A program made the position numbers and the translations under genes. A stretch of DNA of 15,057 nt from assembly GCA_029548025.1 (NCBI GenBank), contig JAKPOE010000350.1:1-15057 (forward strand), written 5' to 3'. Shown here piece by piece: positions 7,201 to 15,057 of the stretch; within the stretch, counting starts at the first letter, position 1; every line of letters begins with the position of its first letter. Source of the stretch: Spirochaetota bacterium. Lineage in GTDB: Bacteria > Spirochaetota > UBA4802 > UB4802. Below the pieces are notes generated by a model. It was not told where the DNA came from. It saw nothing but the letters and a program-made list of their open reading frames with translations, and did no database searches.

Positions 7201-8496
7201 TTATTCAAGCCCAGCTTTTTTAAATATATAATCAATATTATGCAAAAAGTTATCCAGTTTAAAAATTTCTTCAATTTCCTCCGGGGATAACTTTGTATTT
7301 ATTCTTGTATCATTAAGCGATAGCTCCTTCAATGAACCGCCATTATGCCACACATTCATCGCAATATCCTGAACAATTGCATACGCTTCTTCACGGGTAT
7401 ATCCTTTTTCTACTAATTTTAAAAGCAGAGCCTGTGAATAGAATAGCCCCCCGGTTTTTTCTATTGTTTTCATCATGGCGTCAGGGTAAACATGTAAATT
7501 ATCAAGGATGAAAATCATCTTCGCAAGCAGGTAATCCAGTGCTATAGTACTATCGGGCAGTATAATACGCTCGGCTGATGAGTGTGAAATATCCCTTTCA
7601 TGCCACAGGGTCATATTATCCAGCGCAACCATCATGTTGGATTTTATAACCCGTGATAGCCCTGAAACACGTTCACATAATACAGGATTCCGTTTATGCG
7701 GCATTGCTGAAGACCCCTTTTGCCCTTTCTGGAAAGGCTCTTCTACCTCGCGAACCTCTGTACGCTGAAGATGTCGGATTTCTGTTGCAAGTTTATCCAG
7801 TGTGCCGGCACAAATTGCAATGGCTGACATGTAGTATGCATGCCTATCGCGCTGAATGATCTGCGTTGATATGGGATCTGGTTTCAAGCCTAATTTTTCA
7901 CATACTATCGTTTCAACTTGCGGATCAATATTGCTGAATGTTCCCACAGCGCCAGAAAGTTTTCCATAGGCGATATCATCAATGGCGTCCTGAATTCGTT
8001 TGCGGTTGCGCAAAAATTCATGATAATACAATGCCATCTTTGTCCCGAATGTAGTAGGTTCTGCATGGACGCCATGTGAACGTCCCATACATGGGGTTTG
8101 TTTATAGTTTAATGCTAATTTTTTTAGTATAGCAAGAAGTTGATTTATATCGTTGAGGATAATTTCGCCAGCCTGTTTCATCTGTATGGATAGAGCAGTA
8201 TCAACAATATCGCTTGAAGTAAGCCCATAGTGAATATATCTGCTGGAAGGGCCTACATATTCAGAAACGCATGTTAAAAAAGCAATGACATCATGGTGTA
8301 CCTGGTTTTCAATCTCTTCGATACGTGCAACAGTAAACCTGGCTTTTTCTTTAATGCTTTTTAAATCTTCCTGTGGAATTATGCCTAATTGTGCATTTGC
8401 TTCACAGGCTGCAATTTCAATGTCAAGCCATATCTTAAATTTGTTTTCCAGTTTCCAGATATCTGAAATTTCTTTTCGCGAATAACGATCAATCAT
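7201..8496 (-). CDS. purB: Adenylosuccinate lyase
   Basis: A 431-residue cytoplasmic enzyme of the fumarase/aspartase superfamily that performs two fumarate-releasing steps of purine synthesis: SAICAR to AICAR, and adenylosuccinate to AMP. Family signatures are clear: GRSHGVHAEPTTFG with His141, the usual general acid, and the flexible signature loop GSSAMPHKRNP around 261-271 carrying the catalytic Ser. TSSDIVDTAL near residue 90 is the substrate-binding TSxD motif. Length equals the usual bacterial ~430 residues, and nothing is missing. On the minus strand a GGGGA (8505-8501) lies only four bases before the ATG, a close but usable ribosome binding site. It stands alone, with no other pur gene in the window. 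It faces the chemoreceptor gene with no bases between the two stop codons, and diverges from the symporter gene. Confidence 0.97.
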   Translation of the reverse strand: MIDRYSRKEISDIWKLENKFKIWLDIEIAACEANAQLGIIPQEDLKSIKEKARFTVARIEEIENQVHHDVIAFLTCVSEYVGPSSRYIHYGLTSSDIVDTALSIQMKQAGEIILNDINQLLAILKKLALNYKQTPCMGRSHGVHAEPTTFGTKMALYYHEFLRNRKRIQDAIDDIAYGKLSGAVGTFSNIDPQVETIVCEKLGLKPDPISTQIIQRDRHAYYMSAIAICAGTLDKLATEIRHLQRTEVREVEEPFQKGQKGSSAMPHKRNPVLCERVSGLSRVIKSNMMVALDNMTLWHERDISHSSAERIILPDSTIALDYLLAKMIFILDNLHVYPDAMMKTIEKTGGLFYSQALLLKLVEKGYTREEAYAIVQDIAMNVWHNGGSLKELSLNDTRINTKLSPEEIEEIFKLDNFLHNIDYIFKKAGLE

Positions 8497-8679
8497 ACAT
8501 TCCCCGGACTAATGTTAATAATTAAACGAAAAAGTTAATTTTCTTTGGCCATTAAAAATAATCAAGTAAAAAATAGTATATTTTGTAAATCATCAAGAAT
8601 TACTACTTGACGGATATATTATTGATAAGGCAACAATACCATATTGAATATACTACAATTGTGCAATAAAGGGTTAAGT
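8497..8679. promoter_or_regulatory. Divergent purB / symporter intergenic region with repeated TCAAG motif
   Basis: This region must hold both divergent promoters. TCAAGTA (8562-8568) is matched by its exact complement TACTTGA (8604-8610), with a third TCAAG at 8593-8597 forming an inner inverted pair with CTTGA (8606-8610). TTGACG at 8607-8612 looks like a -35 but lacks a -10 at the right distance. TATACT at 8649-8654 is a good -10-like hexamer without a good -35. The repeated motif could bind one regulator for both genes; no known regulator is recognised. Confidence 0.3.
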
Positions 8680-10017
8680 ATGATATTTTTAAATGAAATA
8701 CGAGCATGGGTCTGGGGAATGCCTCTCATTATTTTATTGCTGGGTACTGGTATTTATTTAACAATACTGCTTAAAGGATTGCAATTCAAAACTTTATTCC
8801 CGTCATTATATCTGGCATTGATAAAAAGAAAAGAATACGGAGCACACCCTGGCGATATTTCACATTTTCAGGCTCTCATGACTGCACTATCAGCAACCGT
8901 TGGAACCGGTAATATCGCTGGTGTGGCATCAGCCATTGCTATTGGCGGCCCTGGTGCATTGTTCTGGATGTGGCTTACCGGTTTGTTTGGGATGGCAACA
9001 AAGTATAGTGAGGCAGTGCTTGCGGTAAAGTATCGTGAGGTTGATGCATTGGGAACCATGTCAGGCGGTCCCATGTATTATATTGAAAAAGGATTAAAAA
9101 GCAAATGGCTTGCTTTTATTTTTGCACTATTTGCCGCCTGTGCAGCATTTGGAACCGGTAACATGTTACAGTCTAATTCGGTAGCTGAGGCAATGCATGC
9201 TACATTTAATGTACCATCGTGGGCAACTGGAATATTTTTATTTATTTTAACCTTTCTTGTCATTATGGGCGGTATAAAAAGTATAGCAAAGGCAGCTTCG
9301 GCGATAGTTCCTATTATGATATTGTTCTATATAATTGCAGGCACAGTCATATTGATACTATTTTATGAAAATATACCCCATGCATTTACTTTAATCTTTG
9401 TACATGCATTTACTCCGGTGGCAGCAACTGGTGGTTTTGCAGGTGCTGGTGTACAAATGGCTATGCAGGTGGGTGTTTCACGAGGGTTGCTTTCCAATGA
9501 ATCAGGTTTAGGAAGCTCACCGATAGCTGCTGCAGCAGCAAAAACCGATGAACCTGTACGACAGGCACTGGTTTCCATGACACAAACTTTTATTGATACT
9601 ATTATTGTTTGTACTTTTACAGGGCTGGTCATTCTTGTTACCGGTGTTTGGGAAAGTGGTAAAACTGCTGCTGCGTTAACCGAACATGCATTTAGCCATG
9701 GTCTTCCCGGTACATGGGGAGGCATTGTTGTTGCTATAAGTTTAATATTTTTTGCATATTCAACTATTTTAGGATGGGCATATTATGGTGAAAAAGCTAT
9801 TGAATATATAGCAGGAGAAAGAGCAATAAAACCATATCGGTTGCTATGGGTAATTATTGTATTCATTGGTGCTGTTGGCAGGCTGGATATTGTATGGGCG
9901 GTTACCGATATCATGAACGGTTTAATGGCTTTACCAAATCTCATAGCATTGTTAGGATTGTCGTTTGTCATAAAAAATGAAACAAATCGTTTCTTTAGCA
10001 AACATACTACAATATAA
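8680..10017 (+). CDS. Sodium:alanine/glycine symporter (AGCS family)
   Basis: A polytopic inner-membrane secondary transporter importing alanine or glycine with Na+. Family hallmarks are the N-terminal [20 protein letters not shown], the [13 protein letters not shown] segment (GTGN at residues 75-78), [23 protein letters not shown], and the [18 protein letters not shown] block, the counterpart of the usual SNEAGMGSAPhAAA. Around ten to eleven hydrophobic helices are visible. I chose ATG 8680 (445 residues) over the upstream TTG at 8644. AAAGGG (8668-8673) is well placed before it, the protein then begins as family members do, and a -10-like TATACT at 8649-8654 would put transcription start after the TTG. 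It is followed after 42 bp, with no terminator, by the peptide-binding protein gene, so the two may be co-transcribed. The exact substrate cannot be read from sequence. Confidence 0.93.
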   Translation: MIFLNEIRAWVWGMPLIILLLGTGIYLTILLKGLQFKTLFPSLYLALIKRKEYGAHPGDISHFQALMTALSATVGTGNIAGVASAIAIGGPGALFWMWLTGLFGMATKYSEAVLAVKYREVDALGTMSGGPMYYIEKGLKSKWLAFIFALFAACAAFGTGNMLQSNSVAEAMHATFNVPSWATGIFLFILTFLVIMGGIKSIAKAASAIVPIMILFYIIAGTVILILFYENIPHAFTLIFVHAFTPVAATGGFAGAGVQMAMQVGVSRGLLSNESGLGSSPIAAAAAKTDEPVRQALVSMTQTFIDTIIVCTFTGLVILVTGVWESGKTAAALTEHAFSHGLPGTWGGIVVAISLIFFAYSTILGWAYYGEKAIEYIAGERAIKPYRLLWVIIVFIGAVGRLDIVWAVTDIMNGLMALPNLIALLGLSFVIKNETNRFFSKHTTI

Positions 10018-10059
10018 CCATGCATACTGTACATAGATTGTAAAAAAAAGTTTAATACC

Positions 10060-11685
10060 ATGAACTATCGCCAGAATAAAAAATATTATTTAAAAGTGGT
10101 GCTAACACAATTTTACAGCGTATCCTATTACATGGTAATGGTAACCTTGCTGTTTTGTTTATCGTGCAGCCGTTTTGAATCAGTGCGCGATCCTCATACG
10201 CTTTATGTCCATCTTTCTGCTGAGCCGGGACACCTCAATCCAATAACATCAACTGAGGCAATTGCATCATCAATAAATACCTATATCTATGAAACACTGC
10301 TGGATAGGGATTATGATACTCTGGAGTTAAAACCGCTATTAGCTTCCCATTGGGAGATATCGCCTGATAAATTACACTACCGTTTTTATTTAAAGAAAAA
10401 TATACGCTGGAGCGATGGAAAGCCTTTTACTGCCGATGATATTGTCTATTCGTTTCATGTCATCAAAGATCCAGCGGTTGCCAATGCTCCATTGAAAGTG
10501 TATTATATTGATGTAGTCAGCGTTAAAAAAATTTCACCATATATTGTTGAGTTTACGTATTCACGACCATATTTTTTAGCACTGGAAATATGCGGGAGCA
10601 TTCCTGTTGTTCCAAAGCACATCTTTGATGATGGCACTGATTTTAACACGCATAAAAACAACAGACACCCCATTGGTACCGGACCATATATATTTAGCAA
10701 ATGGGAAACCAGGAAGCGCATTGAATTAGAGCTTAATCCGCTTTACTGGGGTGATAAACCGGAAATCAAGAAGGTTGTCTATAAAATAATACCTGAACCC
10801 AGCGTTGCGTTGCAGATGTTAAAAAAGGGTGAGATAGATGTCATGTCGCTAAGGCCTATTCAATGGGTACGACAGACTGATTCACAACATTTTAAGGAAT
10901 CATTTTACAGGTTTACCTATTACCAGCCTTATTATAGCTATATTGGCTGGAATGCAAAAAATCCACTGTTTAACAATAAAAATGTACGCAAAGCTCTCAC
11001 CATGCTCATTAACAGGCAGGCTATACTGGACAGCTTGCTTTTTGGGCTGGGTACAGTTGTTACCGGCCCATTTTACATCTATGATAAGTATTATAACCAT
11101 GCTGTACAGCCATTGCCCTATGACCCGGAAAAGGCAAAAGAATTGCTTAACAATGCAGGCTGGGTGGATAGTGATGGCGATGGAATACTGGATAAAGGCG
11201 ACACAAAGTTTTCGTTTACCTTTACAATAGCTTCGGCAAGTAAGTTTGATGAACGGCTTGCAACAATTTTAAAAGAGGATTTTGCAAAGGTTGGTATTCA
11301 AATGAATATCAACCGATATGAATGGTCTGTGTTTGTCAATAAGATTGATAAACGCGATTTTGATGCAGTTAAATTGGGGTGGTCATTATCATGGGAGGGC
11401 GACCCCTATCAACTGTGGCATTCTTCGGAGGTGAAAGCAGGTTCAAATTTTTGCTATTTCATAAATCGAGAAGCTGATGAGATCATTGAGAAGGCGCGAA
11501 AAGAGTTTGATGTAAACAAGCGCATTGTACTATACCGCCGTTTCCATGAAATAATCCACGATGAGCAGCCCTATACCTTTTTGTACTGTACGCCGGCGCT
11601 TGTTGCGGTGAGCAAGCGCTTTACCAATGTTATTGTTCATAAACGCGGGTTAAACTATGCAGAGTGGAAGGTTACAGGCAATTAA
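10060..11685 (+). CDS. Oligopeptide ABC transporter substrate-binding lipoprotein (Opp/Dpp type)
   Basis: A 541-residue member of solute-binding protein family 5, which captures peptides or related ligands for import. The family signature lies early in the domain: LKPLLASHWEISPDKLHYRF, then IRWSDGKPFTADDIVYSF, plus GTGPYIFSKW and the LNPLYWGDKPEIKKV stretch. The N-terminus is lysine-rich then hydrophobic, ending LLFCLSCS, with Cys36 the likely lipidated residue by a relaxed lipobox. Residues 370-378 (DSDGDGILD) form a Ca2+-binding-type loop also seen in relatives. The start is uncertain: ATG 10060 has no clear ribosome binding site, but the later Met25 would remove the positively charged signal region, so the longer form is preferred. 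Its TAA overlaps the permease ATG by one base. The ligand is not predictable. Confidence 0.9.
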   Translation: MNYRQNKKYYLKVVLTQFYSVSYYMVMVTLLFCLSCSRFESVRDPHTLYVHLSAEPGHLNPITSTEAIASSINTYIYETLLDRDYDTLELKPLLASHWEISPDKLHYRFYLKKNIRWSDGKPFTADDIVYSFHVIKDPAVANAPLKVYYIDVVSVKKISPYIVEFTYSRPYFLALEICGSIPVVPKHIFDDGTDFNTHKNNRHPIGTGPYIFSKWETRKRIELELNPLYWGDKPEIKKVVYKIIPEPSVALQMLKKGEIDVMSLRPIQWVRQTDSQHFKESFYRFTYYQPYYSYIGWNAKNPLFNNKNVRKALTMLINRQAILDSLLFGLGTVVTGPFYIYDKYYNHAVQPLPYDPEKAKELLNNAGWVDSDGDGILDKGDTKFSFTFTIASASKFDERLATILKEDFAKVGIQMNINRYEWSVFVNKIDKRDFDAVKLGWSLSWEGDPYQLWHSSEVKAGSNFCYFINREADEIIEKARKEFDVNKRIVLYRRFHEIIHDEQPYTFLYCTPALVAVSKRFTNVIVHKRGLNYAEWKVTGN

Positions 11686-12686
11686 TGAGATACTATATCC
11701 TTAAACGCATACTCATTATTATACCAACCTTTATTGGTATTACCTTCATCACCTATCTTATGATACGGCTGGCACCGGGTGACTTTACATCATTACATGC
11801 AGGAATAGAAGGAGAGCTTAAGGCCGGCAGCCTGTCCAAAGAGATATTTGAACAGGAAAAAAAATTGTATGGATTGGACAAGCCTATTATCGTTGGGTAT
11901 TCAGAATGGCTCTATAAAACAGTAAAGCTTGATTTTGGCACCTCACGAAAAGATGGACGCACAGTAGCAGCCCATATTGTTGAGGCATTGCCCATAACAT
12001 TATCCCTTAACATTTTGTCGATAGTTATTGTTTATATTATTTCCATTCCGTTAGGTATTTTTTCAGCAATAAAAAAAGATACCCTTATTGACCGCGTTGT
12101 CAGCATTACGCTATTTTTACTATATTCTCTGCCGTCCTTCTGGGTTGCATTGCTTCTTTTAAAATATTTAAGCGGTGGCGATTATTTAAACCTTTTCCCG
12201 CTTGGAGGCTTGTACTCGGACTGGTTTGATCAATTAAATGTATTGCAAAAAGCAATGGATGTCATATGGCATTTGATTTTACCGGTGGTTACCCTGACCT
12301 ATAGCGGATTTGCCTTCCTTTCACGGTATACCCGAGCAACAATGCTTGAGGTAATAAATCAGCAATATATAGTAACAGCACGTGCAAAAGGGCTGTCCGA
12401 AAAGAAGGTTTTATTTGTTCATGCTTTCAGAAATTCTTTAATCCCGCTTATTACGTTGATGGCAACAATGCTGCCGGGACTTTTAGGTGGCAGTGTAGTG
12501 GTTGAATCTATATTCTCAGTACCGGGGATGGGAATGCTTGCGTTTGAATCTATCCTATCACGGGATATTCCTGTTATAATGGCTATCACATCCATTTCAG
12601 CATTTCTAACACTAATTGGAATTTTCCTTGGGGACATCATGTATGCGATTGTTGATCCAAGAATCAGGCTGGAGGCGCAACAATGA
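11685..12686 (+). CDS. Peptide ABC transporter permease, OppB/DppB/YejB type
   Basis: A 333-residue inner-membrane permease forming half of the importer channel. It begins with the typical MRYYILKRILIIIPTFIGIT and MIRLAPGD, has about six transmembrane helices, and carries the EAA coupling loop ARAKGLSEKKVLFVHAFRNS from residue 232, which docks the ATPase. The periplasmic SVPGMGMLAFESILSRD block is also characteristic. I start at ATG 11685, which overlaps the preceding stop as TAATG. A GTG at 11664 would add seven residues (MEGYRQL) not typical of the family. The arrangement indicates translational coupling to the binding protein. It overlaps the next permease by four bases (ATGA). Confidence 0.94.
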   Translation: MRYYILKRILIIIPTFIGITFITYLMIRLAPGDFTSLHAGIEGELKAGSLSKEIFEQEKKLYGLDKPIIVGYSEWLYKTVKLDFGTSRKDGRTVAAHIVEALPITLSLNILSIVIVYIISIPLGIFSAIKKDTLIDRVVSITLFLLYSLPSFWVALLLLKYLSGGDYLNLFPLGGLYSDWFDQLNVLQKAMDVIWHLILPVVTLTYSGFAFLSRYTRATMLEVINQQYIVTARAKGLSEKKVLFVHAFRNSLIPLITLMATMLPGLLGGSVVVESIFSVPGMGMLAFESILSRDIPVIMAITSISAFLTLIGIFLGDIMYAIVDPRIRLEAQQ

Positions 12687-13648
12687 CGGGTTACTGGGGT
12701 ACAGCATGGAAACGCTTTAAACACAATAAGGTTGCACTTGGTGGCTTGTGGATAGTGTTGTTTTTATTTGTTATTGCACTGTGTGCTCCTTTGATTGCAA
12801 ACAATAAGCCCTACATCATTATAAAAAATAATGCACTATATTTTCCCATTATCATTGATTATAAAGAATTTGAAGGAGTTGATTTTAAAAAGATAGATGG
12901 GTATAAACTGTTTCCGCCAATTCCCTATTCGTACTCTGAATATGATCTCAATGCCATTGTTGTGCCTCCTTCGAGTAAGCACCTGCTGGGGACTGATGAG
13001 CAGGGTAGGGATTTAGCTGCACGTATGATCTATGGCACAAGGGTATCTATTTTTGTTGGATTTGTTGCAGTGTTTATTTATGTTACCATTGGTATCATTA
13101 TAGGTGCACTGGCTGGGTTTTATGGAGGATGGGTGGATATTATTATTTCCCGTATCATAGAGATTGTTATGTGCTTTCCAACATTCTTCCTTATATTAAC
13201 TATTTTAGCCTTATGGGGTCAGAGCCTGCTCAATGTAATGATAGTTATAGGTATAACCGGTTGGACCGGAATAGCCCGTATTGTTCGTGGTGAATTTTTT
13301 AAGTTACGGGAGCAGGATTTTGCAGTTGCATCCCGAGCGTTAGGAGCTAAGGACTGGTGGATTATTTTTAAGCATATACTCCCCAATGCGATGGCTCCCG
13401 TGATGGTTTCGGCAACATTTGGCATAGCCTCAACAATACTCATAGAATCATCGTTGAGCTTTTTAGGATTTGGGGTACAACCACCAACGCCAAGCTGGGG
13501 TGATATATTATCCCAATCACGTGATTTTATTGACTTTGCATGGTGGTTGACATTAATCCCGGGTTTTGCTATATTCATTACTATAACATCATATAATGTA
13601 GTAGGTGAGGGTTTACAGGATGCACTTGATCCCAAACAATATTATTAA
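12683..13648 (+). CDS. Peptide ABC transporter permease, OppC/DppC/YejE type
   Basis: A 321-residue second permease of the importer. After a cytoplasmic N-terminus (WKRFKHNKVALGGLW) and the first membrane helix, a ~65-residue loop outside the membrane contains LYFPIIIDYKEF and KLFPPIPYSYSEYDL. Such an aromatic insert is reminiscent of YejE-type permeases rather than short-looped DppC. The conserved HLLGTDEQGRDLAARMIYGTRVS follows at ~100-120, and then the EAA coupling loop ASRALGAKDWWIIFKHILPN. The C-terminus is standard. GGAGG at 12671-12675 lies seven bases before the ATG; its start overlaps the previous stop by four bases. Its 3' end overlaps the next gene by 29 bases in a different frame. 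No ATPase gene follows. Confidence 0.94.
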   Translation: MTGYWGTAWKRFKHNKVALGGLWIVLFLFVIALCAPLIANNKPYIIIKNNALYFPIIIDYKEFEGVDFKKIDGYKLFPPIPYSYSEYDLNAIVVPPSSKHLLGTDEQGRDLAARMIYGTRVSIFVGFVAVFIYVTIGIIIGALAGFYGGWVDIIISRIIEIVMCFPTFFLILTILALWGQSLLNVMIVIGITGWTGIARIVRGEFFKLREQDFAVASRALGAKDWWIIFKHILPNAMAPVMVSATFGIASTILIESSLSFLGFGVQPPTPSWGDILSQSRDFIDFAWWLTLIPGFAIFITITSYNVVGEGLQDALDPKQYY

Positions 13649-14513
13649 AGGTTTTGTTTTTATTTTTATCATCAGTCTTTTTTCATGTCTTTCGATGTTT
13701 GAAGAACAGCAGAACACAGCAAACCTGTTACCATCAGATACAGAGCTGTATACATGGGAGCTTGTAAAAAGTAAAACCATTAATGATCAGCAGTCAATAA
13801 CAATGCTGGTACCATCGTTTTACCAGCATTATAATGTCATAGAGTTGGTTACCGGCAAATATGAATCAATTAATGACCCTGCCATTTCTTTAACAGTAAC
13901 TATCGCCAGAACATCAAATGCTGATGATGCATATGGACTGTTTACACGTGAGCGTGCTCTTTTAAATGATACGTTTGAAATCGATACTGTTACAGCGTAT
14001 AGTAAAAATAAAAGTATTGCCTATATCGATAATATTATTATTATAGTTCAGACCAATGACATAGATTTCATCAAAACGCAAAAAACTACTATTAGCATAA
14101 TACTTGATAAAGTTAGATCAAATCAACAATTACCCGATGTAATGAACCCTGTAACAAAGCTTATCAATGAAAGCAATATTGTCATTTATAATGAAGGCAT
14201 TCCGGAATTACCAGATATTAAACATATCATTGTTGGCAATAAGACTATTGATTCTTCTGAGATATCATGTTTTTATAAAAAATATTTTTCAAGTCTTGAT
14301 GCAGGCAATAGCTTTAATTCATTGATAAAAAATGATAGTTCATTGATGATTGTTGAATCAAGCAAGGTAAAAATAGCTTTTAAAAAATATGGCGATAGAT
14401 ACTGTTATGTAGCACATAGTAATGAATGGATATTTGGCTGTAAAGATATTAAAGATTATGCTACCGGTAAAAAAGTAATAGCTGTTATTTATAGGGAACT
14501 GGTTGCTCAATAA
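13620..14513 (+). CDS. Putative lipoprotein, DUF6599-like
   Basis: A 297-residue predicted lipoprotein. The N-terminus is hydrophobic with Lys10 and ends in LFSC, a good lipobox with Cys23 as lipidation site. The body opens with NLLPSD and includes the INDPAISLTVTIARTSNADDAYGLFTRER block. This resembles the 'ADAfGiyS.eR' region of DUF6599 proteins, recalled from memory and not tested, so the family call is moderate. Its function is unknown. The start ATG 13620 is preferred: GAGGG at 13607-13611 is well spaced and the signal peptide is complete. A GTG at 13605 would add only five residues. The start lies 29 bases inside the end of the OppC-like gene, so it is probably translated by coupling. 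It sits between transporter and phosphatase genes, one base before the latter, so it belongs to the same transcript. A role accessory to the importer is possible but only by position. Confidence 0.65.
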   Translation: MHLIPNNIIKGFVFIFIISLFSCLSMFEEQQNTANLLPSDTELYTWELVKSKTINDQQSITMLVPSFYQHYNVIELVTGKYESINDPAISLTVTIARTSNADDAYGLFTRERALLNDTFEIDTVTAYSKNKSIAYIDNIIIIVQTNDIDFIKTQKTTISIILDKVRSNQQLPDVMNPVTKLINESNIVIYNEGIPELPDIKHIIVGNKTIDSSEISCFYKKYFSSLDAGNSFNSLIKNDSSLMIVESSKVKIAFKKYGDRYCYVAHSNEWIFGCKDIKDYATGKKVIAVIYRELVAQ

Positions 14514-14514
14514 A

Positions 14515-15057
14515 ATGTTTTACCTCATTGGTGATATTCATGGGCACTTCCAAAAATTGTCCCATCTTGTTGATAAAATCAAAAAATATTTAACCCTTGA
14601 TGATAGTCTCGTTTTTCTGGGAGATTACATTGATCGCGGTTACCAATCATTTGAGGTTATTGATTATCTGGTAAGTTTGAAAGATGAGTACAATACAATT
14701 ATTTTAAAAGGGAATCATGAAGGCATGTTTTTAAATTATCTACAAGGGTATGATATATCGATATTCATGTATAATGGGGGGCATGCAACAATACAATCAT
14801 ATGAAGAAACTATTGGTTCTTTAAAGTTGCCGCAAGCCCATAAAAACTTTTTTAATAGTCTTAAACTGTATTATGAAGCTGATACTTTTATTGCTGTACA
14901 TGCTGGTTTACGGCCAGGGATATCATTGCAGCAGCAATCTGAGCATGACCTTTTGTGGATACGAGAGGAATTTTATCAAAAACAATATACATGGGATAAA
15001 ACGGTTATTTTTGGACATACTGCTACATTCAATATAACAGCATTGCCACTATATAAA
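14515..15057 (+). CDS. PPP-family metallophosphatase (3' partial)
   Basis: The first 181 residues of a soluble, dinuclear-metal phosphoesterase of the bacterial PPP (serine/threonine phosphatase, ApaH/PrpE-like) family; the frame is open to the window end. All early motifs are present in order: GDIHG (6-10), GDYIDRG (36-42), GNHE (66-69), HAGL (129-132) and FGHT (166-169). They supply the metal ligands (Asp7, His9, Asp37, Asn67, His129, His168) and the catalytic His68. No signal peptide is visible, so it should be cytoplasmic. Substrate could be phosphoprotein or a dinucleoside polyphosphate such as Ap4A; sequence alone does not decide. It starts one base after the TAA of the lipoprotein gene, with AGGGA at 14493-14497 upstream, so it is the latest visible member of the importer operon. 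Its end lies beyond the window. Confidence 0.93.
   Translation, partial: MFYLIGDIHGHFQKLSHLVDKIKKYLTLDDSLVFLGDYIDRGYQSFEVIDYLVSLKDEYNTIILKGNHEGMFLNYLQGYDISIFMYNGGHATIQSYEETIGSLKLPQAHKNFFNSLKLYYEADTFIAVHAGLRPGISLQQQSEHDLLWIREEFYQKQYTWDKTVIFGHTATFNITALPLYK

Noticed and set aside
9363..9725. 120-codon open frame on the minus strand inside the symporter gene
   Set aside because: It is opposite a well-conserved membrane protein gene, has a biased Ala/Pro/Thr composition typical of antisense frames, and shows no family motif.
10018..10059. Promoter or terminator between the symporter and binding-protein genes
   Set aside because: These 42 bp contain only an A-run and a short TGTACA palindrome, neither enough to call either element.
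10943..11230. 95-codon plus-strand frame inside the binding-protein gene
   Set aside because: It is an alternate frame of a gene whose own frame carries all the family motifs; no ribosome binding site or domain supports it.
13219..13635. 138-codon minus-strand open frame inside the OppC-like gene
   Set aside because: It is the antisense shadow of a clearly conserved permease, with no recognisable domain.
1..15057. Mobile element, CRISPR array, toxin-antitoxin pair or tRNA
   Set aside because: No transposase or integrase motif, no regularly spaced repeats, no long terminal inverted repeats and no tRNA-like cloverleaf were found on reading either strand.

Overview
This 15 kb window is AT-rich, tightly packed bacterial chromosome, cut through a gene at each end. 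No ribosomal RNA, tRNA, CRISPR array, transposase or phage gene is visible. The lineage cannot be fixed from the sequence alone. A giant ATPase/TPR regulator with an AraC tail, a polytopic chemoreceptor, relaxed lipoprotein signals and an Opp/Yej-like importer together fit an environmental spirochaete-like Gram-negative. This is a weak inference.

Left block (1-7200, + strand, conspicuously A/T-rich). It opens with the C-terminal ~1043 residues of a very large STAND/AAA-type signalling regulator: ATPase remnant, TPR repeats, GAF-like domain, AraC-type DNA-binding domain. A 129-bp gap follows, dense in dyad symmetry. Then come an exported papain-like hydrolase of the permuted NlpC/P60 (YiiX-like) type with a perfect Shine-Dalgarno, a possible 31-codon leader ORF overlapping an 18-bp hairpin, and an unrecognised membrane-anchored, coiled-coil-rich protein. 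A 306-bp intergenic stretch with short repeats precedes an orphan methyl-accepting chemotaxis protein with about six membrane segments.

Middle (7201-8496, - strand): purB, adenylosuccinate lyase, whose stop codon directly abuts the chemoreceptor's stop codon. A divergent intergenic region (8497-8679) carries several copies of a short TCAAG-type motif.

Right block (8680-15057, + strand): an AGCS-family sodium:alanine/glycine symporter is followed 42 bp later by a tight, translationally coupled run. This run encodes an oligopeptide-binding lipoprotein, two Opp/Dpp/Yej-type permeases, a lipoprotein resembling DUF6599, and a PPP-family metallophosphatase that runs off the window end. No ATPase subunit for the importer is present here. 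The right block looks like amino-acid and peptide uptake. The left block looks like sensing and cell-envelope functions under a dedicated regulator. That regulatory link is inferred only from adjacency and the dyad-rich promoter region.
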